DNA of 64,000 nucleotides from Sphingomonas folli (GTDB lineage Bacteria; Pseudomonadota; Alphaproteobacteria; Sphingomonadales; Sphingomonadaceae). Positions 56,094 through 63,191 of this stretch are shown here, in pieces. Within the stretch, counting starts at the first letter, position 1; the number at the start of each line of letters is the position of its first letter. The translations under genes and the position numbers were made by a program. The DNA lies in contig NZ_JAHXZL010000007.1 of NCBI RefSeq assembly GCF_019429525.1, forward strand, positions 1 to 64,000. The letters are read 5' to 3'. The notes under the pieces are model-generated. The model was given only the letters and a program-made list of their open reading frames with translations, ran no database searches and was not told where the DNA came from.

Positions 56094-56746
56094 GCGCAGC
56101 ACCCGAGCAGCTCGTCGCGGCGCCGCGCCACGGCATGCGCGCCCGCCGCCCAGAGCGCCGCCTCGCGATGATAGCCCCAGGTGACGCCGACCGCGCGCAC
56201 GCCGGCGGCGCGCGCCATGGCCATGTCGAAGCTGGTGTCGCCGATCATCACCGTCATATGGGGCGCGGCGCCTGCCTGCGCCATCGCCGCCTGGAGCATC
56301 GAGGGGTGCGGCTTGGACGGGTGCCGGTCGGCGGTCTGCAGGGTGACGAAGCGCTCGGTCAGCCCGTGATGTGCCAGCAGCAGCGCGAGCCCGCGGTCGG
56401 ACTTGCCGGTGGCGACGCCGAGCCGCCAGCCCGCGGCCGCGAACGCGTCCAGCGCGGCGATCAGCCCGTCGTACAGCGGCTCGGGGTCGAGCGCGGCCTC
56501 GGCGCGCATCCGCTGGAACGCGGCCTTGTAGTCCGCGGCGAGCGCCTCATGCCGCGCCGGGCCGCCCGCGGGCGCGAGCGCCGCCATCGCCTCGACCAGG
56601 CTGAGCCCGACGATACCGCGGATCGAGTCACGAGTCGGTGCGGCGAGACCCGCGCCGGCGAAGGCCGCCTCCATCGCGCGGCAGATGTTGGCCGCGCTGT
56701 CGGCGAGCGTGCCGTCGCAGTCGAATATCGCGAGACGTGGGAGCAT
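56090..56746 (-). CDS. HAD-superfamily phosphatase (phosphoglycolate phosphatase-like)
   Basis: 218 residues. Motif I is LAIFDCDGTLADS, the cap domain spans about 20-85, motif II is VATGKSD, motif III Lys is in HPSKPHPSML, and motif IV is MIGDTSFDM. This is the Gph-like subgroup that removes phosphate from small phosphorylated metabolites. ATG at 56746. First gene of the HAD-membrane protein-ATP12 operon, with each gene overlapping the next. Confidence 0.87.
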   Translation of the reverse strand: MLPRLAIFDCDGTLADSAANICRAMEAAFAGAGLAAPTRDSIRGIVGLSLVEAMAALAPAGGPARHEALAADYKAAFQRMRAEAALDPEPLYDGLIAALDAFAAAGWRLGVATGKSDRGLALLLAHHGLTERFVTLQTADRHPSKPHPSMLQAAMAQAGAAPHMTVMIGDTSFDMAMARAAGVRAVGVTWGYHREAALWAAGAHAVARRRDELLGCCA

Positions 56747-56933
56747 GCCCGCGCGCTTAGGACGCGCCGCGCGCGAGCGCCAGCCTGGTTCATGCTGCGG
56801 TGCAGCGGCAGGGCGTGCGAGCGTCGCGGCGGAGTGCGTGTTAACCCCTTCGTAGGAGGGAACGGATATGGTTAAGCCCAGGGCGGGCGTCGGGGGGCGG
56901 CCGCGTGGATGACCGATCACGAGGGTGTGGGGA

Positions 56934-57134
56934 ATGCTGGAAGCCGTTGCACTGACCTATGGCATGCTGCTGAGCTTCGTGCTCTCGGGCGCGTCGCACA
57001 ATCGCAAGCTGGCGCGGCCGAACCCGCCGGTGCTGAACTACGTGGGCTATGTCCTGTTCGGCGCGACCTGCGCGCTGACCGCGACGCTGTCGGTGTACGC
57101 CGCCTGGGGGCTGGCGACCGGGCAGACGCTCTGA
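56934..57134 (+). CDS. Small two-helix membrane protein
   Basis: 66 residues from the ATG at 56934 (MLEAVALTYGMLLSFVLSG). A GTG at 56925 is in frame, but GAGGG at about 56921-56925 fits the ATG better. Helices at about 4-20 and 38-60. No family recognised. Codon use and spacing look genuine. Confidence 0.6.
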   Translation: MLEAVALTYGMLLSFVLSGASHNRKLARPNPPVLNYVGYVLFGATCALTATLSVYAAWGLATGQTL

Positions 57135-57221
57135 TCCACTGACCGCGTCCGCCGATAACACCCGTTGACAGCCGCGGTCGCGCGGCGGTTCGATACGCCA
57201 CCACGATCGAGCGGAGGCGGG

Positions 57222-58010
57222 ATGGACGAGCGGGTGACGATCGCGCTGGAGGACGGCGTCGCCGACGTGCGGCTCGCGCGCGCCGGCAAGATGAACGCGC
57301 TGGACCCGGCGATGTTCGCCGCGCTGGCGGCGGCGATCGACCGGCTCGCGGTCACGCCGGGACTGCGCGCGGTGGTGCTCTCGGGCGAGGGGCGCGGCTT
57401 CTGCGCCGGGCTCGACATGGCGGCGATGGCGGTGGGCGGATCCGGACTCGCGCTCGCCGAGCGCACGCGCGGCGCGAGCAACGACGTGCAATATGTCTGC
57501 ACCGGCTGGCGCGCCTTGCCCGTGCCGGTGATCGCGGCGGCGCACGGCGTCGCCTTCGGCGGCGGCTGCCAGCTGCTCGCCGGCGCTGACGTGCGAGTCG
57601 CCCACCCCGATACCCGGCTGGCGATCCGCGAGCTGCACTGGGGCCTCGTGCCCGACATGGGCGGCTACGCGCTGTGGCGCGGGAGCGTCCGCGACGACGT
57701 GCTGCGCGAGCTGGTCTATACCGCGCGCGAGCTCGACGCCGTCGAGGCTCAGGCGTGCGGGCTGGTCACCTACCTCGATCCCGCCCCGCGCGAGCGCGCG
57801 CTCGCGATCGCGCGCGCCATCGCCGCGCGCAGCCCCGACGCGGTGCGCGCCGCGAAGCGGCTGTTCGCGCTCGCCGCCGACGCCGATGCGCCCGCCATCC
57901 TCGCCGCCGAGAGCGCGGAGCAGCTGGCGCTGCTGCGCTCGCCCAACCAGGTCGAGGCGGTGCGCGCCAATCTGGAGAAGCGGGAGGCGCGGTTCGGCGA
58001 GGCGGGGTAG
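57222..58010 (+). CDS. Enoyl-CoA hydratase/isomerase family protein
   Basis: 262 residues, GCGGAGG upstream of the ATG at 57222. Crotonase fold: the oxyanion-hole segments are GEGRGFCAGLDM and AAAHGVAFGGGCQLLAGAD, and the later glutamate position is in RELHWGLVPDMGG, where Asp replaces the usual catalytic Glu pair. The second oxyanion loop and CoA region are complete. By family it acts on acyl-CoA, and the absence of a standard Glu suggests isomerase or a non-hydratase activity. Monocistronic. Confidence 0.85.
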   Translation: MDERVTIALEDGVADVRLARAGKMNALDPAMFAALAAAIDRLAVTPGLRAVVLSGEGRGFCAGLDMAAMAVGGSGLALAERTRGASNDVQYVCTGWRALPVPVIAAAHGVAFGGGCQLLAGADVRVAHPDTRLAIRELHWGLVPDMGGYALWRGSVRDDVLRELVYTARELDAVEAQACGLVTYLDPAPRERALAIARAIAARSPDAVRAAKRLFALAADADAPAILAAESAEQLALLRSPNQVEAVRANLEKREARFGEAG

Positions 58011-58306
58011 GGGACAGGTCGCACGACCAAGGGCGTCATCCCGAGCCCGTCTCAGGCTCCACCGTCGAGCTGGCGCGGCCGCCGCGGCAGACACGACGCG
58101 GCGCATCCTGAAGCGGGTTCCGCATGACATCCGCGAAGGGGGAGGCGGCGACGCCCCCCTGTCCCAGACGCGCCCCCGCTGCTCCTCCCGCCCCGCCGCG
58201 GGACGCCTGCAACACCATGAACGCCACGTTGTTCCCGGTTCATGCAACCGGGCTAGAAGAGACACGTTACGTCGCCAACATGAATTTCGAACGGGAGAAT
58301 GAAGTC
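58011..58306. other. Intergenic region with hairpin upstream of glycine-zipper gene
   Basis: About 295 bp. It includes a REP-like phrase (GTCATCCCGAG at about 58035) and a 7-bp-stem hairpin at 58234-58252 (CCCGGTT, loop CATGC, AACCGGG). A related sequence occurs upstream of the second glycine-zipper gene. Confidence 0.45.
58234..58252. promoter_or_regulatory. Conserved hairpin/motif upstream of glycine-zipper gene
   Basis: TTCCCGGTTCATGCAACCG at 58232-58250 contains the hairpin CCCGGTT/AACCGGG. Nearly the same sequence, TTCCCGTTCACGCAACCG, lies at 59174-59191 at a similar distance before the second glycine-zipper gene. It may be a shared promoter or regulator site. Confidence 0.35.
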
Positions 58307-58612
58307 ATGCGTAAGCTGATGCTGGCCTTCGGTGCCGCCGCGATGGTCGCGCCGACGCTCGTCGCCACCACCGTCGATGCCGACGCGCAGCGCCGGTACA
58401 AGTATCGTGAGTGGCGCGGCAACGACGGTCGCCTGCGCTGCCGCAAGCCCGACGGCACCACCGGCCTGGTGGTCGGCGCGGTGGCGGGCGGTCTGCTCGG
58501 CCGCACCATCGACTCGCGCGGTGACCGCACGCTCGGCACCGTGCTGGGCGGCGTCGGCGGCGCGCTGGCGGGTCGCGAGATCGAGCGGAGCGGCAAGCGC
58601 CAGTGTCGCTGA
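58307..58612 (+). CDS. Glycine-zipper outer-membrane/periplasmic protein
   Basis: 101 residues from the ATG at 58307, GGGAG upstream. The signal peptide runs to about TTVDADAQ. The C-terminal glycine zipper (GLVVGAVAGGLLGRTI, GTVLGGVGGALAGREI) is framed by CRKPDGTTG and a terminal CR. It is of the 17-kDa-antigen/glycine-zipper 2TM type, likely inserted in or attached to the outer membrane. Its zipper half is closely related to the end of the protein at 59241-59807. Confidence 0.75.
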   Translation: MRKLMLAFGAAAMVAPTLVATTVDADAQRRYKYREWRGNDGRLRCRKPDGTTGLVVGAVAGGLLGRTIDSRGDRTLGTVLGGVGGALAGREIERSGKRQCR

Positions 58613-58717
58613 TGCCACGTCGCGGTTGAGCCTTTCGGCCCGACCGACGTTAGAGGGGCGCGGTCCGCGAGTGCGGGTCGCGCCCTTTCTCTTATGGTTT
58701 CAGCGGGAGAGTATCTC

Positions 58718-59146
58718 ATGCCCACGCGCGGTGGTTCGGCACGCTACGAAGGTCTCGGCAAGGACGGCAAGGGTTGGACCTCGACCCAGTCCAAGGCGCT
58801 CGACGACCAGCCCTATGGCTTCGGCACGCGCTTCGGCGACGAGCCCGGCACCAATCCCGAGGAACTGATCGCGGCGGCGCATGCCAGCTGCTTCACCATG
58901 GCCCTCAGCTTCGCGCTCGCGGGCGCGGGCTACGGCGACGGCACGCTCGAGACGAGCGCGCGGGTCACCGTCGACAAGGACGGCGACGGATTCACCATCA
59001 CCTCGTCCAAGCTCGACCTCACCGCCAAGATCCCGGGCATCGCACCCGACGAGTTCGAGCGCATCGCCCAGGACGCGAAAGCAAATTGCCCGGTTTCCAA
59101 AGTGTTGAACGCGGAAGTCACGTTGACCCACAAGTTGGAGTCGTAA
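58718..59146 (+). CDS. OsmC family peroxiredoxin
   Basis: 142 residues from the ATG at 58718 (MPTRGGSARY), with GGGAGAG 8 nt upstream; an ATG at 58694 is in frame. The two redox Cys are C58 in AAHASCFTMAL and C124 in KANCPVSKVL, with NPEELIAAAHASC typical of the family. It reduces organic hydroperoxides in the cytoplasm. It sits between two glycine-zipper genes and is probably part of the envelope/oxidative stress response. Confidence 0.9.
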   Translation: MPTRGGSARYEGLGKDGKGWTSTQSKALDDQPYGFGTRFGDEPGTNPEELIAAAHASCFTMALSFALAGAGYGDGTLETSARVTVDKDGDGFTITSSKLDLTAKIPGIAPDEFERIAQDAKANCPVSKVLNAEVTLTHKLES

Positions 59147-59240
59147 GTGTCTCTGAAATGAACAGGAGGTAGTTTCCCGTTCACGCAACCGCGGCACGGC
59201 GGCGTCGTTCATGCGGCATCACTCTTCTGGGAGACAAGTG

Positions 59241-59807
59241 ATGCGTATCATCCTCGCCGCCGCGCTCGCCGCCACCACGCTGGCCAGCGTCCCCGCCGCT
59301 GCCGCACCGCAGGACCCGCGCCGCGCCAATCGCGAATATCGCGACGACGTGCGCGACGCGCGCCAGGAATATCGCGAGGATCTGCGCGACGCCGACTCGC
59401 GCCGCGACGTGCGCGACGCGCGCCGCGAGTATCGCGACAATGTCCGCGACGCGCGGCGTGACCGCAACGACCGGATCGGCGACTGGCGCCGCTCGGCGCG
59501 CTACGACTACAACCGCTACGAGCCTGGCCAGCGCGCTTATTATGCCGACCGTTATTATCGCGATGGCCGCTATTATCGCGCCCGCGCGCTTGGCCGCAAC
59601 GACCGCATCTATCGCGGCTCCGACAACCGCTATTACTGCCGGCGCAACGACGGCACGACCGGGCTGATCGTCGGCGGTCTCGCCGGGGGCGCGCTGGGCA
59701 ACATCATCGCCGGGGGCGGTTCGCGCCTGCTCGGCACCGTGATCGGCGCCGGCGGCGGCGCGCTGCTCGGCCAGTCGGTCGATCGCGGTCAGGTGGTCTG
59801 CCGCTGA
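59241..59807 (+). CDS. Glycine-zipper protein with charged N-terminal repeats
   Basis: 188 residues from the ATG at 59241, GGGAGAC upstream. The signal peptide ends about PAAAAPQ. Next come imperfect Arg/Asp/Tyr-rich heptad-like repeats (REYRDDVRDARQEYRED onward, residues about 24-75), a Tyr-rich stretch as in RcnB proteins, and a glycine zipper (GLIVGGLAGGALGNII, GTVIGAGGGALLG) ending VVCR. The zipper is paralogous to 58307-58612. The repeats could form a helical periplasmic segment. Confidence 0.75.
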   Translation: MRIILAAALAATTLASVPAAAAPQDPRRANREYRDDVRDARQEYREDLRDADSRRDVRDARREYRDNVRDARRDRNDRIGDWRRSARYDYNRYEPGQRAYYADRYYRDGRYYRARALGRNDRIYRGSDNRYYCRRNDGTTGLIVGGLAGGALGNIIAGGGSRLLGTVIGAGGGALLGQSVDRGQVVCR

Positions 59808-59841
59808 TCACCGCCCTCGAGCGGTCTGTATCGCGTACGAA

Positions 59842-59869
59842 CGGGCGCCGGCAGCGATGCCGGCGCCCG
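59842..59869. terminator. Terminator hairpin after glycine-zipper gene
   Basis: CGGGCGCCGGCA (59842-59853), loop GCGA, TGCCGGCGCCCG (59858-59869). The perfect 12-bp stem lies between the convergent glycine-zipper gene and the small membrane protein. Confidence 0.8.
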
Positions 59870-59876
59870 TCTCGCG

Positions 59877-60098
59877 TCAGATGAACCCGCCGCCGAGCAT
59901 TAGCCGCAGCCCGAAGATCAGGATCAGGACGAGGTTCAGGTTGCGCCCGGTGTTGCGCGACGACAACGCCCCCACCGCGGCGCCGACCACCGCGATCGGG
60001 ATGACGAACCAATAGCCCCAGGCGAGGAACGGCAGGAACGGCACGATGCCGAGCACCAGCGCGACGAGGCCGATCAGGATCGAGAGCAGGTTGAGCAT
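59877..60098 (-). CDS. Small membrane protein
   Basis: 73 residues, hydrophobic along most of its length: helices at about 2-22 ([19 protein letters not shown]), 26-45 ([18 protein letters not shown]) and 53-70 ([16 protein letters not shown]). A similar arrangement is common in sphingomonad genomes, but no function is known. Divergent from hemA. Confidence 0.65.
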   Translation of the reverse strand: MLNLLSILIGLVALVLGIVPFLPFLAWGYWFVIPIAVVGAAVGALSSRNTGRNLNLVLILIFGLRLMLGGGFI

Positions 60099-60219
60099 GT
60101 CGGCAAGATGGCGGCAGAGGAGGTGTATTGCAAGGATGAGACGGTGCCGGAAACGAACGATCGTGACCGACGCGCGCCTCGCCTGCCACCACTTCCCCCC
60201 TTGACCGGCGGCGGGGGTG

Positions 60220-60232
60220 GGACAATTTGTCC
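60220..60232. promoter_or_regulatory. Palindrome in hemA upstream region
   Basis: GGACAATTTGTCC is a perfect inverted repeat (6-1-6). It lies about 70 bp before the hemA start and 14 nt after TTGACC (60201-60206), so it could overlap a promoter. It does not match the FNR/FixK consensus. The regulator is unknown. Confidence 0.4.
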
Positions 60233-60302
60233 AGGCACTCGATCAGACATAGCGCTCTTCTGCGCTGGCTATCGCGGGCGGAGGGGAGTAATCGCGGGCG
60301 CC

Positions 60303-61547
60303 ATGATCAGCGACAGCAGAGAGGCGCGCGGCGTCGACTACTCGCGCGTGTTCACGCAGGCGATCGACCGACTCCATGCCGAAGGGCGCTACCGCGTCTT
60401 CATCGACATCCTGCGCAACAAGGGCAAGTTCCCCAACGCGCGCTGCTTCGCCGGGCACAACGGCCCCAAGCCGATCACCGTCTGGTGCTCGAACGACTAT
60501 CTCGCGATGGGCCAGCACCCGAAGGTGATCGCGGCGATGGAGGAGGCGCTGCACGACGTCGGCGCCGGCTCGGGCGGCACGCGTAACATCGGCGGCAACA
60601 CCCACTATCACATCGGCCTCGAGCACGAGCTCGCCGACCTGCACGGCAAGGAGGCGGCGCTGCTGTTCACCAGCGGCTATGTCTCGAACGAGGCGACGCT
60701 GTCGACGCTCGCCAAGGTGCTGCCCGGCTGCATCATCTACTCGGACGAGCTCAACCACGCCTCGATGATCGCGGGCATCCGCCATGCCGGCTGCGAGAAG
60801 CGCGTGTTCCGCCACAACGATCTCGCGCATCTCGAGGAACTGCTCGCCGCCGACGATCCGGCGGCGCCGAAGCTGATCGCGTTCGAGAGCGTCTACTCGA
60901 TGGAGGGCGACGTTGCCCCGGTGGGCGCGATCTGCGACCTGGCGGACAGGTATAACGCGCTGACCTATCTCGACGAGGTCCATGCGGTCGGCATGTACGG
61001 CCCGCGCGGCGGCGGGATCAGCGAGCGCGACGGCGTGGCCGAGCGGCTGACGATCATCGAGGGCACTTTGGGCAAGGCGTTCGGCGTGATGGGCGGCTAT
61101 ATCGCCGCCGACCGCACGATCGTCGACGTGATCCGCAGCTACGCGCCGGGCTTCATCTTCACCACCTCGCTGTCGCCGGTGCTGGTCGCGGGCGTGCTGG
61201 CGAGCGTGCGCCACCTCAAGGCGTCGACCGCCGAGCGCGAGGGCCAGCAGGCCGCCGCCGCGGCGCTCAAGGCGATGCTGCGCGACGCCGGGCTGCCGGT
61301 GATGCTGGGCGAGACCCACATCGTGCCGGTGATGGTCGGCGATCCGGTGAAGGCCAAGAAGATCAGCGACATCCTGCTCGCCGAATATGGCGTGTACGTG
61401 CAGCCGATCAATTACCCGACGGTGCCGCGCGGCACCGAGCGGCTGCGCTTCACGCCGGGGCCGGCGCACGACGAGGCGATGATGCGCGATCTGACCGCGG
61501 CGCTGGTCGAGATCTGGGACCGGCTGGAGCTGCGCCTGGCGGCGTGA
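60303..61547 (+). CDS. hemA: 5-aminolevulinate synthase
   Basis: 414 residues from the ATG at 60303. The fold-type I PLP enzyme has the family motifs [46 protein letters not shown] and the Schiff-base Lys K258 in [10 protein letters not shown]. It condenses glycine and succinyl-CoA to 5-aminolevulinate, the first step of haem synthesis by the C4 route of alphaproteobacteria. The longer upstream frame from 60108 has no start signal. Regulated possibly through the palindrome at 60220-60232. Confidence 0.95.
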   Translation: MISDSREARGVDYSRVFTQAIDRLHAEGRYRVFIDILRNKGKFPNARCFAGHNGPKPITVWCSNDYLAMGQHPKVIAAMEEALHDVGAGSGGTRNIGGNTHYHIGLEHELADLHGKEAALLFTSGYVSNEATLSTLAKVLPGCIIYSDELNHASMIAGIRHAGCEKRVFRHNDLAHLEELLAADDPAAPKLIAFESVYSMEGDVAPVGAICDLADRYNALTYLDEVHAVGMYGPRGGGISERDGVAERLTIIEGTLGKAFGVMGGYIAADRTIVDVIRSYAPGFIFTTSLSPVLVAGVLASVRHLKASTAEREGQQAAAAALKAMLRDAGLPVMLGETHIVPVMVGDPVKAKKISDILLAEYGVYVQPINYPTVPRGTERLRFTPGPAHDEAMMRDLTAALVEIWDRLELRLAA

Positions 61548-61620
61548 GGATGCGGGGGCGGGGCGAGGCAGGGTCGATTCCTGCCCGGCACCGCACCTGC
61601 CTGGTCACGCGCCCTCTCTA

Positions 61621-61730
61621 CCGTCATCCCCGCCTCTCATCCCGGCATTCCCGCCTCTCCTCCCGTCATCCCCGCCTCTCCTCCCGGCATTCCCGCTTCT
61701 CCTCCCGTCATCCCCGCGGAGGGCGGGGAT
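61621..61730. repeat. 21-nt tandem repeat merging into a REP-like hairpin
   Basis: About five units, 21 nt long after a 20-nt first unit, alternating CCCGTCATCCCCGCCTCTCCT and CCCGGCATTCCCGCCTCTCCT, from 61621 to 61703. The last unit continues into the hairpin ATCCCCGC, loop GGAGG, GCGGGGAT (61710-61730). The 5' part of every unit resembles the REP phrase, suggesting the array grew from it. Confidence 0.75.
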
Positions 61731-61826
61731 CCAGACGCGCTGACGCGCGCGAGAAAGCGGCGCGCCAACGCCGAGGCCGTTTGACGCAGCGGTCGCGATC
61801 GATCCGCGCCCTCAGCGTGTCTGGGT

Positions 61827-61842
61827 CCCCGCCTCCGCGGGG
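61827..61842. repeat. Inverted REP-like hairpin
   Basis: CCCCGC, loop CTCC, GCGGGG, within GTCTGGGTCCCCGCC, the reverse complement of the phrase at about 61717-61735. With the first hairpin it forms an inverted REP pair between the convergent hemA and flavoprotein genes. It may also terminate both. Confidence 0.6.
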
Positions 61843-61880
61843 AGGACGGTGTTGAAGGTGCTCTCCATGCCCTCTCCCGC

Positions 61881-63044
61881 TCACACCGCCTGTCCGGCGG
61901 CATAGCCGCTCGCCCACGCCCATTGGAAATTATACCCGCCGAGCCAGCCGGTGACGTCGACCGCCTCGCCGATCGCGTAGAGGCCCGGCACCTTGCGCGC
62001 CTCCATCGTCTTGGACGACAGCTCGGCGGTGGAGATGCCGCCGACGGTCACCTCGGCCTTGGCGAATCCCTCGCTGCCGTCGGGGTGGAAGCGCCAGTCC
62101 GACAGCCGGCGCTCCGCCTCGGCCAGCGCGCGGTCGCTCGCCGCGCCCAGCTCGCCCAGCCCGAGCCGCTCCGCCAGCGCCTCGGCGAGCCGCGCCGGCA
62201 ATACCAGCGCACCCGCCAGCGTCGCGCGCGGGCGCGCGCGTTTGGCCTCGACGAGCCAGCCGGGCGCCGCGTCGGGGCGGAAGTCGATCGCCACCGCCTC
62301 GCCGCGGCGCCAGTAGCTCGATACCTGGAGGATCGCCGGCCCCGACAGGCCGCGGTGGGTGAACAGCGCCGCCTCGGCGAAGCGCGCCTTGCCGACGCGC
62401 GCCTCCACCGCGGTGGCGACACCGGAGAGCGCGCGGAACAGCGCCTCGCTGCCCGGCAGCGTCAGCGGCACCAGCGCGGGGCGCGGCTCGACCACCTTCA
62501 GCCCGAAGCGGCGCGCGATGTCATAGGCGACGCCGGTCGCGCCGAGCTTGGGGATCGAGGGGCCGCCGGTCGCCACCACCAGCGCCGGCGCCCGATAGGT
62601 ACGCGCGCCGTGCGCCACGGTGAAGCGCGCGTCGGTGTGCTCGATCGCGCCGAGCGCGGCGCCGAGCCGGACCGTGGCGCCGCCCGCGGCGCACTCGCCG
62701 AGCAGCAGGTCGACGATCTGGCGCGCGCTGCCGTCGCAGAACAGCTGGCCCAGCGTCTTCTCGTGCCACGCGATCCCATAACGCTCGACCAGCGCGAGAA
62801 AGTCCGCCGCGGTGTAGCGGCCCAGCGCCGACTTGGCGAAATGCGGGTTGGCGGAGAGGTAGCGCTCGGCGGTGGCGTGCAGGTTGGTGAAGTTGCAGCG
62901 GCCGCCGCCCGAGATCAGGATTTTCTTGCCCGGCGCGTCGGCGTGGTCGAGCACGACGACGCGGCGACCGCGCTGCCCCGCCATCGCCGCCGCCATCAGC
63001 CCGGCGCCGCCCGCGCCGAGCACGATCGCGTCATAGTCTTCCAT
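61881..63044 (-). CDS. HI0933/BaiN-type NAD(P)/FAD-dependent oxidoreductase
   Basis: 387 residues from the ATG at 63044. The Rossmann FAD motif is AIVLGAGGAGLMAA, then KKILISGGGRCNFTN (the family signature), ATGGPSIPKLGATG, and C-terminal AIGEAVDVTGWLGGYNFQWAWASG. These flavoproteins are widespread and reduce or oxidise unsaturated substrates. The physiological substrate is unknown here. The upstream extension of the open frame contains a REP-type hairpin and is not coding. Confidence 0.88.
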   Translation of the reverse strand: MEDYDAIVLGAGGAGLMAAAMAGQRGRRVVVLDHADAPGKKILISGGGRCNFTNLHATAERYLSANPHFAKSALGRYTAADFLALVERYGIAWHEKTLGQLFCDGSARQIVDLLLGECAAGGATVRLGAALGAIEHTDARFTVAHGARTYRAPALVVATGGPSIPKLGATGVAYDIARRFGLKVVEPRPALVPLTLPGSEALFRALSGVATAVEARVGKARFAEAALFTHRGLSGPAILQVSSYWRRGEAVAIDFRPDAAPGWLVEAKRARPRATLAGALVLPARLAEALAERLGLGELGAASDRALAEAERRLSDWRFHPDGSEGFAKAEVTVGGISTAELSSKTMEARKVPGLYAIGEAVDVTGWLGGYNFQWAWASGYAAGQAV

Positions 63045-63115
63045 GCGCGCGCCGTGACATAGCGCGGCGCGCCGCGCCAGTCGGGGTGCTGTCGCTCGGG
63101 CGCGATGCAACACTT

Positions 63116-63152
63116 CTTCCGTCATCCCGGACCGCGTCCGGGATGACGGAAG
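63116..63152. repeat. Perfect 17-bp-stem hairpin, REP-like
   Basis: CTTCCGTCATCCCGGAC (63116-63132), loop CGC, GTCCGGGATGACGGAAG (63136-63152). It lies between two minus-strand genes and may end transcription of the amidohydrolase. The GTCATCCCGG...CCGGGATGAC core is the repeat type common in alphaproteobacterial genomes. Confidence 0.7.
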
Positions 63153-63191
63153 TGAATAGACGCGGGCCATCAGCAGGCCGCGTCGGTTCCC

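Noticed and set aside
61621-61730. CRISPR array
   Set aside because: The units are contiguous tandem repeats without spacers and there are no cas genes.
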